Shown piece after piece: positions 14,169-26,348 of a stretch of DNA of 64,000 bases. The DNA is from Letharia columbiana. Its lineage: Eukaryota > Ascomycota > Lecanoromycetes > Lecanorales > Parmeliaceae. The stretch lies in NCBI RefSeq assembly GCF_014066305.1, contig NW_023501044.1, positions 1,008,001-1,072,000 on the forward strand, written 5' to 3'. Each line of letters opens with the position of its first letter. Position 1 is the stretch's first letter. The translations under genes were made by a program, and so were the position numbers. Below the pieces are notes generated by a model, which did no database searches, had not been told where the DNA came from, and saw only the letters and a program-made list of their open reading frames with translations.

Positions 14169-17100
14169 CTTTCCTTCGCATATATCTTCTTATAGATGAA
14201 ATCTAGTGAATATAAAGTTTAATATTAATAATATTAAAATCGAGTAGATAAGATAAAATAACTTATCGATTTTTATTAGATTATTAAAATAAGTTAATAT
14301 CGAGTAATTAAAGTAAAATTTAAATTAAATAATTAAAGTGAGTTAGCGCTAGATAGTAGAAGTAAAATTAATATCGAGTAGTTAAGATAAATTAATACCA
14401 AATAGCTAGCGTAAAAATACACTCTCTACACTCTCTACACCTCTACCTCTCTCTTATATAAACGAAATTAAAAAATATAAGATTCGATATTCGCGACGTT
14501 TAAAATAGAGTAGATAAAGTAAAAAGTTGAAATCTAAAAACGATTATATTAGATTAATCCCCCATCAAAATTCGATCTAAATTCCACTTTTTATTAAAAA
14601 GTGGTTTTTCGGAAATTTTATTTCTAGGCCATCTAATGTATACTAAAAATTAATTAATTTAAAATCGAAGAATATTTATAAGAGTAATTAAAATAATTAA
14701 AAAAATTCTTTTAGCTATATATCGCCGATTATAAGATTTCTATAGAGGCTATTCTAGATAATTAATTCTTAATAATAATAACTGCGATAGCGATAATTTA
14801 AAAATATAATATCTAAGATATTAATAATAAATAAATATAAATTCTTTAAAAGAGTTTTAAAGGTTTAATAGCGATAGTAGCTATAGCGCTAAAGAAATAG
14901 CTATTTCGATATAAAATAGCGAGTTCATAGAGTACTAAGTCTAATATAGCGGCTCGGCGAGTAACTCGGGTAAATCACCCGTAGTGTGGGGACTAATAAA
15001 ATAGCTTTTCTAAAGTAGTTGATAGTAGACGGCTTTTTTAAATCCAGATATAGGTGTAATAGAATAGCTTCCCTACAAAATAAAGCTATATTAAGATAGT
15101 AATAAGATTAGTGATTATCGAGGGAGTGAGTAGATATAACTTTCACCTTAAAGGTATCTCGAAAAATAATAAATTTATTTAAGTAAAGAACTTTAATAAG
15201 TTTATTAATTATCTATTTATTAGTAGAAATATATTATATATCTATAATATTATTATTAACTTTTTCTCGTATGAAATAATAAATAATATTAATATATTTA
15301 GTGCGAGTATAGAACTAAGCGTTTTTTATAAGAGTAATTATATTCTAATTATTATCGAAAATAATAATAATCTTAAAATTTATATTATTAAGGCGAAGAA
15401 GTTAATTAAATAGATTTTTTAATTAGATTACTTCTTTAATAGCTTATATCTAATCGATATACTCTATTTTATAAATAAATAATATTATAATAGCTTAACG
15501 CTTAGATAATTAATTAATTATATTATTTTTTATATTAAAAAAATAGCTAGATATAAATTTTCGAGTTATATTATTAACTTAATTAGAATTAATATAATCG
15601 ATAAATTCTTAAAAAAAGCCTTTATATATAAATTTATAGTAAACTATATTTTTTAAATATTAAAAGATTTAAATAATTATATTTTAATATACTAGAGTTA
15701 AATTAATTAAATAGCGATTTATTAATAATATCGCGTAGATAATATTAGAATAAATATTGAGTATAATATATATAAAAGATTTAATCGCGGATTAATAGTT
15801 TTCTTATAATTTCCTTAAGGCGATATAACCCTTTTCGACGAGAATTAATTTATAATTAGTTTTAAAAAATATCGATATTAAAGTAAGATTTTAATAATTA
15901 AAATAATTTAAAAATCGAGTAATATAGGCCTTTTATCTTAGACGAAGAATATCGCTATAGCGATTTTTTTTAATAATTATATTTAAGTAATAGATATATA
16001 ATCTTAAATTTAATATATAAAACTTCGCGTTAAATCTCTTTTTAATTCGCTAAATTCTAGCTTTATTTAAGTTAATAATTAAGATATCATTAATATAAAG
16101 CGTTATAATAATATTCTTTTTAAGATTTATAAATATATTATTATTTAATTCGATAGAGAGAAAACCTAGCTTTTTTATATACTTCGAAAAATATTAATAT
16201 TAAACTTAAGAAAATTATTTTAAATTATAAAATACTTTATTTAGCTTATAGATTTTAATATTATTTTTATTAAAATTATTAGATTAATATATATAAATCT
16301 CTTTTTTTATATTATTATATAAAAAGATAGTTTTAATATTTATTTACTTTAGATCTTAATTTAAAGCGATTATAAAGACGAAGATTATCTTATAATTTAT
16401 AAGCTTTATTATTAATATAAAAGTATTATAATAATTATAACTCTTCTATTATTTAAATTCTCGAATAATCTAATATATCTTATAGCGAGTAATTTCTCTA
16501 TTAAAACCTCGTTTTAAGATATAAATCTATCTATCTCTTAGAATATAAGCCTTAAAAAACGCCTAGATAAGATACTAAGTATTATTATCTATAAAAAATT
16601 TATATTTATTCTTTATAAAAAGTTTTTAATTTATTTAAGATAGCTAATTAGATATAGTCTATTTATAAATAATAAACTTAAAAATATTTAATTTATTAAT
16701 ATAATTTATAAATAAAGCGAATATTATAAAGATTTTTAAAAGAGAGTCGAAGGATAGATCTCGTAAATTCGAAATTATAAGATTTAAATAATTATATAAT
16801 ATTCTTTAAATAGCGTTTAATTAATAATCTTCGCGGATAGCTTATATAGCTTTAATAATAATAAATATTAAATTTAAATTTAAGGAAATTTCTTATATAA
16901 ATAATATAGATTAAGCTATTGATATAGATATAAATATAATATTTAATTAAGTAAATTAAAAAGCTTATATTAAAAGTGTTTAAGTTAAAAACTCTCGCGT
17001 AGTTAACTAAATATATTATATTAAAAACTCTTATATAAATCTCCGCGAAGATATTAACTTATTAATTAATTATAAAAAATTTAATCTTAATCTTATAAAT

Positions 17101-20100
17101 ATTAAAGATCTTAAAATCGCTAAAAATTTAAAAATTATTTTAATTATAAATATAATATCTTCTAATATTTCTTTAAATTTAACATTTTTTAAAATATTAA
17201 TAATACGCTATTTATTTAATATCTTCTCTATAGCGAATATTAATATTATTAAATATTATCGTTTATTCGAGAACTTATAAATCTTAATTTCTTCTTTTAA
17301 ATCTATAATTAGAGGTTATTTTTTTATAAAGTATACGCTATTAATATAAATAATTATCTTCTTAATAAGATTATATAGTTAAAAGATTTACTTTTCTTTA
17401 TATTCTAATAATATATACTTTTTACTTCGATCTATAAGCTTTTTTTAAATTCGTTTTATCGTATAAATAATAAAATTAATTATATATAAATAAGAAAGAA
17501 TAGATTTTTATTAATAGAAGGCCTTAAAAGAGATTATAATAATTTTAATATTAAATAATTATATTATTAAATAGTTAGTAATAATAATAATTTTAAATTA
17601 AAAAGATTTATTAAGATTAGAGTTTAATAAAATAGAATATATTTTATATAATAAAATCTATCTAAAATACTTAATTATATTATTTATTTAGAGATTATTA
17701 GAGATAATAAATTTCTATTTAATACTTGATAGAGCGAGATAATTAAAAAAGACTTTAAATATATACTCGCCTCTATTATTAAAATAAATATAAAAGATTT
17801 TATAATTATATAATTTAAGATAAATCTTAAATTATAAAAATATAGCGAAGATTTTACTCTTATAATAAATATAGTAAACTTTAAAATAGAAGATAAAATT
17901 ATTTTTAAATATTATAAAATATTTATAGCTATTAAAACTAATAGAAAATAGAGATCTTATAAAATTATTATAAATAAATTTACTCGATTATATATCGGGC
18001 GTAGTAAAATTAATATAGAAAATAATCTTTTAATACTTTATAATATAGTATTTATAAGTATATTTATTTATAATATTCTTAATGAAATTTATATCTATCG
18101 CTATAAAGAAAAGCTTATTTAAATTTTATTAATTTAAATAATCTATATAAATATATTAAAGTTAATAAATCGAGTTTAAAAAAATATTATATATTATTAA
18201 AATACTATTTAAATTATTCTAAAGATTAAAAAAGAATAAATCTTAATTATAAGTATTTATAAGTTTTAGATTATCTTTAATTAGAGCGTAGTTAGTCTTA
18301 TAAAAAATAATTATAATAATAATATTTAAAAGTTTATTAATAAAAAAAAGATTAATATTTATATTAAATATATATAAGATATTAAATAAAGTAATATTTA
18401 TACGCTTATTTTAAATAGAGTAATTTAAGTTAATAATATCGCGACTAAGAAGTTAAACTTAATTACTCTTAATATCGCGAATAAAATAAGAATAAATCTT
18501 TTTATAAATAATAAATATTAAATAATTAATAAAGAAATAGTGAGAGTAGTTAGAGTTTATTATTATATAAGAATATAGATTAATAAAGTTAGCTATTATT
18601 AAATTATACTTTAAATTAAAATTAATAATTATTAAGTTAATAACTTTTTTATTATTAATTATATTAAAAATATTAAAATTATTAAAATTAAAATCGATAT
18701 AATATATAGTTAAATCTAATTCTTCTAGAAAGATATAATTAATATTAAAATATTTATTCTTCTTTAAAATAAAGATATTAAAGAATATCTCTTTAATACG
18801 CTTACGCTTAATACTAAGGTCTTCCTCTATATTATTAAAATTAATTATAATAATTTAAGCCTTCTTCTTCTTTTTCTTATTCGATATAAACTTTTTAGAT
18901 TTTAGATAAAAAAACTTAGTCTAATATTTAGCGAGAGAATATTTAAATTTATATTCGACGGTCTTATATAGAGAGCAAGTTTCGCGATTAGTTTTCGAAT
19001 TATTAATTTTATAATATTTAATAAACTACTTATCTTTATCTTTATCGCTATTATTGCGGATAGTATATATAATAATATCATTATCTTTAGATAATAATAG
19101 ATAAATTTCTTTATTTATCGCGATATAGATAACTTTATTAAATTTAATAGCTTTATCGTTATATAGCTTATAGATTTAAATATAAATTATTATAAAGATA
19201 TTAAAAGAGTCTTTAAGTTTTATAAGAAAGAGTTAAATTAGAAAGAGCTTTAATAGAATAAGTAATTTATATAAATTAGCGATTTCGATAATAATCTTAT
19301 AAAAATCCTTTTTATATTAATAAATACTTTTTTTAAAAATAAGGATAATATCGAGTAGTTAGCGAATTAGCTTTATATAGAATTTAAAATTTTAAAATTT
19401 ATAATATTTAGCGATAGCGTTAAATATTATTTAAAGATTTTTATTATTATAATTAATCTTAATAAATTAGCGATTATTATATTTAAGATATTAAAAAATA
19501 GCTATATAAATTTTAAATTTAATAATTTTAATAAAAAATAAAAGATTATTAAATATTAACTAATTCTTAATATCTTATTTTTATTTAATATATCTTATAT
19601 TAAATTTTAGAATAGCGATAGAGGTTAAAGGAAAATTACTCTCGCTAGATTAAGATTAAATCTTAATTATAAAGCGCTATAATTTATTATTTAAATTTAT
19701 TATTATTAGAAGATAATTTAGATAAAAATATATAGAATATTAATAAAGAGAGTAATAACGATAATAGTAATAATAATTTAACTACTATTTTAAATAAAAT
19801 TATAAAATTAAAAAAAGATTTTAAAAATAACTTTAGAGTAAATATAATAGACGTTTTAATATAAAAATCGAATAGCTTAATATCGCTTATAGAGCTAAAT
19901 ATATCTTCGCTAACTTCGAATTCGAAATTAATAAAACTATTATTCGATAAAATAGTAGAAGTAGAATAGATACTTTAATCGTTATTAGAATTTTTAAAGA
20001 TTTTATTAATATTAATTAACTATTATCTTTAAGCTTTAAGTTCTTATATAAAAAATAAAAAGTACTTATATATAGAGTTATGATAGATATAAATAATATA

Positions 20101-21013
20101 ATTAAAATAAAAAATACTTAGTAGTAAGAATAACTTATAAATAAAGATTAATTTCTAATAAGATTATATAAAGTATAGTTATTATAGACGTATAGACCTC
20201 CTTCTTAAAAGGAAATTAATACTCTTCTTATATTATTTATTTAAGGATTTAGATTTAAGATATCTATATCGCTAACTATTATTATAAAACTTCGAAGATT
20301 ATTCTAGCTTTATAATTATAATAATAAGATATAAATAAACGCGAAAAAGAATTCGATAATAAGGCCTTAATTCTCTTTTTTAAAAGACTTCTAGAGACCT
20401 AAAAGCTAATATTAATAAAATATTTTTATTATTTTAATTTTAATAAGTTTATAAGCGTATTAAGAGATAGTAATATTAGCTTTAAAATACTCTAGATTAT
20501 AATTAGACTATTAATATTAATATCTAATTACTTTTAATTAATAACTATTAATTCGATAATTAATATATAATTTTAAAGTTAATATTAATATAAAATAACT
20601 TTATTTTTAATAAAATTAAGTATTTTAATTTAGCGAAAGCTAATAAGATTTAAGAGGCTTTAATGATATAACTTAATTATATAATAATATAATTATATAC
20701 TTAGTATATTTAGCGAGTTTAATATTTCGACTAGAGATAATATATCTTAGCTCGCTTAGAATAAAGACGAAAATAGCTTCTAAGCCCTTATATTATTAAT
20801 AAATTATACTTACTTAAACTTATAACTATTTTAAAAAAGAGAAATATCTCTATTAAGAAGGTTAAAAGAATATCTTTATAGTTACTATTACCTCTATATA
20901 ATAGGCTTTAAATACTATAAGATAGATACTAAAAGCCTAAAGATAGTCGTAGTTATAGAGGCGAATAGTAGTTATATTATAATAGTTGCTAGGTAGAGCT
21001 TAGGCTTATAACC

Positions 21014-21165
21014 TATAGAAATATAAGGTAAGACACTTAGTTGTTTTTAACTATGAAGTTACTATGAAGGAAAGAGCGACTAGATACGAACACGCTAAGG
21101 CGTGTCACGTGACCATGGCACGTGACCGCCAAGACGCCAAGAGTCACGTGATCTAAATTTCAACA
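21014..21165 (-). repeat. 5' LTR of Copia A
   Basis: 152 bp, reads TGTTGAAATTTAG from the right end on the minus strand. Less mutated than its partner; contains three CACGTG motifs. The primer-binding site follows immediately at 21,013 downward. Confidence 0.88.
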
Positions 21166-22902
21166 ACTTTATCTATCTATAGACTTAAAAATATTTTAAA
21201 TAATTTACTTTTAAAATATTAAAGAAAGCTTTTATTACTATCTCTATATTTATTTATTTTAATTTAAATAAAAAGACTTAATTAGAATTAAACGTATTTA
21301 ATTTTATAATTATTATTATTTTATTATAAAAAGATAAAGATAAAATATTTAATTTTTTTTTTAAAAGATATCTTCTATAGAGTATAACTATAATATATAT
21401 AATAAAAAACTTATAATTATAATATAAATCTTCGAGAAATAATATTTTAAACTAATTAATATCTCTATTAAGAATCTTATTAAAATTATTTTAAATTATA
21501 AAAATTTATAATATTCTATATTTTTTAAATAATTTAACTTCGCTAAATAAAATAAGCGATTTTTTTTTTAAATTTAATTTTTATATTATCTATTATTTAG
21601 AAAAATAAAATATTAAATTTAATAATCTTACTCGATAAGTAAGAGATTTATCAAAAAATAAGAATAACGATTATACTTATTATTAATATTATATAATTCT
21701 TAAAAATAATAATCTTAATAAGAATATTAAGAATATTATATATTTTATTATTATACTTCTAAATAATATAAGAAAAAGTATTATCTCTCTAATTATAATA
21801 TTATATAAATTTAATAATATTAATAATAATAAGTCTAATAAAGAATTATTATTAAAGATCTTAATAAAGATTTCTTAAGAGAAGTTCTTAGAAAAATTAA
21901 GAGAAGTCTTTATTATTAATACTTCTAAGTTATTATATTAAATAAAAAATATTTATAATTATAATAATATCGTTTAAAAAACTATTTAGTTAAAAATATC
22001 TAGATAGAAAAAGTTATTATTTAAAATAATTAAAAATAATCTCAAATTAAAATTAAATAATTATTATTTTTATAATAAGTTATTATATATTAATAATAGA
22101 TTATAGATATCGAATATTCTCGAATTATAAATTAAAATTATTAGAGATATTTATAATTCTTTATTTAAAGATTATATTAATAGATTATTAATCTATAATA
22201 TAATAAATAAGCTTTATTATTAATTAAGAATAATAAATTTTATTATTTATTATATTAAAAGCTATTATATCTATAAAAGATTTAAGATTTATAAAAAGAG
22301 TAAATAAGATTTATTTAAATTTCTTTCTATTTCTAAATAATATTAATAAGATATTTTTATTAACTTTATTATATTATTATCTATTTATCTTAAATATAAA
22401 TATCTTTATTAATATATTATAATAATTATAAATAAACTTAATAAGAATTTTTTTATTCTTTTAAACTCTCTAGAAGTAAAGATAATAATTTAAATCTTTA
22501 TTAAATTTATATAATAAGAGAAAAGATATTTATTTATTATTATCTTCGATTAAGATATTTAATTTATAATATATTTCTAAAAAAAATTTATATAAAAGAA
22601 TTAAAATTAAATCTAAACTCTCTATTATATTTTATTTCGAAATTAATAAATAAATAGAAAATACTAACGCTATCTTAAAGTAATATTTTAAAACTTATAT
22701 TAATTATAATTAAGATAACTATAATAAATTTATTAATAATAATAAAGTTCGAAGCTAACTTCGATAAGAACGCCTTATTAAATATATTATTATTTCTTCT
22801 TATTAAAGAATATATTCCTCGCTCGAAAATAGAAGCTTCGACTTCTTAAGATTAATTCGCTAGTTAAAAAGCGAAGAGAGATATTAAGTTAGTTAATAAA
22901 TT

Positions 22903-23068
22903 TGTTACGAGCGTATTCTTAATATATTACTTAGCTCTATAACCTAGTACCTTAATAGAAGATATCCTCTACTATATTATATCTCCTTTCTATCTATATA
23001 GTTTAATAGTCTTATTATTCTCGTTCTATCTTATCTATACTAATATCGTATTTATACTAGTTCTAATA
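22903..23068 (+). repeat. Left LTR of TRIM-like element
   Basis: 166 bp, aligns without gaps to the right LTR with about 34 differences by hand count. All are transitions, and about 31 are more AT on this side. Confidence 0.85.
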
Positions 23069-23905
23069 TTATAATAAAGCTCCTTCGTATATCTAACGAA
23101 GAGAAATATAATCGAATATACTTTATTTGAATTAGCGAATGAATTTAAAGAAATGCGCTGATAGAGGCTTTAATAAGAAATTAAGTTAAGCTATCGTATT
23201 TCTAGATAAGCTTATTAGACGAGTAACTCGATTTTATAGCGAATCGAACTCGGCAAATAGTAGTTGAGAGATAAATAAGATATTAAACTATTCGTATAAC
23301 TAGCGAATCGAAAGAAATAACTAATATTTCTATACTTATTTAGTTAAGTTTACTATAATAGGCAGTAAACGTATTAATCTCTTTATTAAGTATATCGATA
23401 ATATATATAGTAAGCCTGCTATTAAATAGTATTTAAATTCTTATTACCTACCTTTTTATTAAACTCTACGAATTGATAAGGAGATGGAATGGAGGATGGA
23501 TTCTTGATGGTAAGAGTATGGGAGATATAGGGCAAATCTACAGTGAAGCTCCCAGGCTAGGCTGTTAAAAGGTGTTTGAGGTGAATGTATGCGTTGGATT
23601 TTCTTTAATTCTATCGAAGGACTATGGTAAGGAGAAGAACTTGGAGAATCTTATTGGCACGTAGGTAAGATATGGCTAATATCTCCAGGATCTCTACAGG
23701 ATAATGTGGGTATGGCAGGCATGGATGGCACAGTCAAGACCAGCATGCGATCCGATGTTTTCGACTACTACCACTATACCTCGGCAAATCGTCTCCGGTC
23801 GAGGCCTACACGGACTATGGATGTTTGGAGATACAGGGCAAGTAATGGGCGTGCATCTCCGGTCTACCAGCCATGGGGGCCATGGCTATTTGAGAGGGGG
23901 GGTAG

Positions 23906-24071
23906 TGTTACGAGCGTACCCTTGATACACCACTTAGCCCTATGGCCTAGTGCCTTGGCAGGAGACATCCCCTACTATATTATGCCTCCTTTCCACCTAC
24001 ATAGTTCGGTAGCCTTATTATTCTTATTCTACCTCACCTATACTAATATCGCATCTATGCTAATTCTAATA
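23906..24071 (+). repeat. Right LTR of TRIM-like element
   Basis: 166 bp, close to the unmutated sequence. Followed by the target duplication AAATT. Confidence 0.85.
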
Positions 24072-24869
24072 AAATTTATCGAGAAGATAGATATTATAAG
24101 AAATTATCTAAGAAGTTAGCTCGAATAATTATAAGCTTTATAGAAGAAGTAAGCTAATTATCATTAGCTTTCGATATTAGAATTTAAAGTTAAAGATATA
24201 ATTATACTTAATAGAAGAAATATTAAAATTATATATTCTAGTAAATTATTAAATTATAAGAATTTCGAATTATTTAAAATTACTAAAGCTTTAAATAATT
24301 TCGCTTACGAGTTAGAACTTTCGACTTTTATAAATATTATTTACTTTATCTTTTATTTATAACTATTATATCTCGATAATAATAACTTATTATTAGAATA
24401 GATTAAGTCTTCGTTATCTTCTATTAATATTAATAAAAAAGATAAAATTTATAATATTAAAGAAATAGTTTAATTCAAATTAAATAAATAAAAGAATAAT
24501 CTTTTAACTAGTAAGAGAAGATATCTAATATATAAAATTAGATATAGAGACTCTAAGATCGAGGAAAATTTATTCTAATAATTATTTATAAATATAGTAG
24601 AATATTCAAATCTGATAGTAGACTTCTATTATTACTACCTCGAGTTTATTAATCTTTATTTATTATTTAAAAGATCTTTAGAATAATCTCCTTTATTAGC
24701 GCTACTAATTTATAATAATTATATTAATTTATAGAAATATCTCGATCTTATAACGAAATATTAAGTTAATATATCTAAGGATATTACTTTATATATATTT
24801 AGATATACTTTTTATAAGATTAATATCTACTATATAATAGTTATCGTCGAAGCTTTAAATTAAAGAGAG

Positions 24870-25050
24870 AGATAATATTATAATTCTAATAATCTTATTT
24901 ATATTATAATCTAATTAAACTTAGCGTATTAAGATCTTTTTATCTTTCTATCTTATTATAAAGCTTATATTTATAATAATTCTATATAGATAGTATTCTC
25001 TTTATACTTTAATATAGAGTTATTATATATACTATTAAGTTTCTAATAAA
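24870..25050 (+). repeat. 3' LTR of Gypsy G1
   Basis: Preceded by the purine tract TTAAAGAGAGA (24,860-24,870). Pairs with 10,211-10,389. Confidence 0.72.
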
Positions 25051-25300
25051 TAGCTCTAATTAAAAAATAGATATATATTATTTAATTTTAGAATAACTTT
25101 TTTATTTTCTATTTAAATTTTAATATTTCTTATAAAGATTATAGAATAAAATGTAAGCTTTTAGATAAAAAAAGAATTTTTAAATATAGTCTTATAATTA
25201 TTAAAGCGTAAGAAATTTAAATATCGCTTATCTATTTACTCGATAGCTCTAATTTAAAAAAAAATTATAAATTTAATTTATAGGCCTTTACTCGTATTAA
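25051..25300 (+). repeat. Short E copy, right part (continuation after G1)
   Basis: Continues the E copy broken at 10,210 and ends in the E right terminus ATAGGCCTTTACTCG. It also contains E interior sequence, so rearrangement or a second truncated copy is possible. Confidence 0.55.
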
Positions 25301-25307
25301 TATAATA

Positions 25308-25356
25308 GAATAAGATAGAGTATAGAATAAGATAGAGTATAGAATAAGATAGAGTT
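25308..25356. repeat. Three 17-bp tandem units at an E/E junction
   Basis: AGAATAAGATAGAGTAT occurs twice in full and a third time as its first 15 bases, at the left end of the next E copy. Normal E ends have one copy. Confidence 0.75.
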
Positions 25357-26348
25357 AAGCTTGAAAATCTTAAATTTATATATATAGTTAATTATAAATT
25401 TAAGTTCTATACGCTTTTTAATTAGATCGGCTAAGTTAGCTTAATAGCTCTTTTATATCTTTCTTATTAAAAATTTATATATAAAAGTTTTATACTTTAA
25501 AGTACTTAGCTTACGATATATATAGTTACTTTATAATTTCTTAAATTATAAAGCTCGCTTTACGCTTTCTAACGCTATAAAAATTATAAAGTTTAATCTA
25601 CTATTAATAGATTAATTAAATATTTAAATATAATAGTTATAATAGTTATATTAAACGCGTTCGAAATCGAATTCTTCTTCTATTATTCTATTAATTTATT
25701 AATATAAATATAATCGTTCTCGATACCCCTCGCGGAAATATTACTAAACGCTTTAGATACGTATTTTTTTTACTTATCTTTTAAATCCCTTACTAATATC
25801 TCTAGATTATCTCTCGATAAATTCGTTATTACTAGTAATCGAGGTCGTAAGCGAGTTTAATAGCTATCTATTACTACTTAAAAACGCGTTAAAAAACTCT
25901 TAAAAAGAGCTCGAACGAATTTATAATTATCGTCTTTCTCTATATACTTCTTTTAAGTTAGCGATACTCGATTAATCGCTTAATTAATACTATCTACTTT
26001 ATTAGCTTAATAATTTACTTAGTTAAATTATTAATTAATTAAATCGTTAACTAGTTATTTAGTTATTTATTTAATTAATTTAATACTCTATAAGAGAAGA
26101 AGTAAGAGAAGAAACTATAATAGATAAATGCGAAGAATATTACGAAGAATATTACGAAGAATACTACGAAGAAATTAAGCGATAATAAGATTATTATTAT
26201 TAAGAATATAGCTTAACTCTTTAAGATTTCACGTTATATACTCTTTATAATTTTATATTAAATTATTACTTAATAAGCGAAGAATACTATTATAACTTAA
26301 TTTATTATCTCTATTATATTAATATAATATATTACTATAATAACGTTA

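Larger units (their letters stand above)
14017..21165 (-). mobile_element. Complete Copia retrotransposon A
   Basis: 7,149-bp element flanked by a perfect ACTTT duplication (14,012-14,016 and 21,166-21,170), inserted in the RNase H region of Gypsy G1. Orientation is minus: 5' LTR 21,014-21,165; primer-binding site directly inside it (21,002-21,013, minus strand GGTTATAAGCCT); RT box YVDD at 16,086-16,097 (now Y-I-N-D); 24-25-bp tandem units at about 14,285-14,410; purine tract at about 14,169-14,181; 3' LTR 14,017-14,168. The primer site matches the internal anticodon-arm sequence of initiator tRNA-Met used by Drosophila copia, with one G-to-A change. Coding frames are full of stops. Confidence 0.9.
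22903..24071 (+). mobile_element. Short non-autonomous LTR element (TRIM-like)
   Basis: 1,169-bp element with two 166-bp LTRs (22,903-23,068 and 23,906-24,071), both starting TGTTACGAGCG, flanked by AAATT (22,898-22,902 and 24,072-24,076) and inserted in the integrase region of Gypsy G1. A purine tract (23,891-23,905, ending GGGGGGGTAG) abuts the right LTR, giving plus orientation. The 837-bp interior has no recognisable gag or pol, and the open frames at 23,704-24,119 are probably chance frames. The interior changes from AT-rich on the left to nearly unmutated on the right from about 23,470. It may be a TRIM/SMART-type element or an internally deleted Gypsy. Confidence 0.85.
10211..25050 (+). 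mobile_element. Gypsy LTR retrotransposon G1, RIPed and twice invaded
   Basis: Plus-strand Gypsy element of about 6.5 kb once two later insertions (14,017-21,165 and 22,903-24,071 with their TSD copies) are removed. Read with RIP reversed: gag zinc knuckle CX2CX4HX4C at 12,123-12,164 (all four ligand codons now Tyr); RT motif CVDYRALN at 13,381-13,404 (Y-I-N-Y-R-A-L-N); RT box YLDD at 13,676-13,687 (Y-L-D-N); VKYLGLI-like segment near 13,807; RNase H start split by Copia A at 14,016/21,166; integrase catalytic region about 22,320-22,700, including a YHPETDGQTE-like motif; integrase C-terminal region about 24,100-24,400. LTRs at both ends. Probable 5-bp target duplication TAGCC/TAGCT (10,206-10,210 and 25,051-25,055). 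Not functional. Confidence 0.85.

Noticed and set aside
23704..24119. Open frames of 73 and 137 codons
   Set aside because: They lie in the cleaner half of a TRIM-like element and run across its right LTR. No recognisable domain; chance frames in less RIPed DNA.
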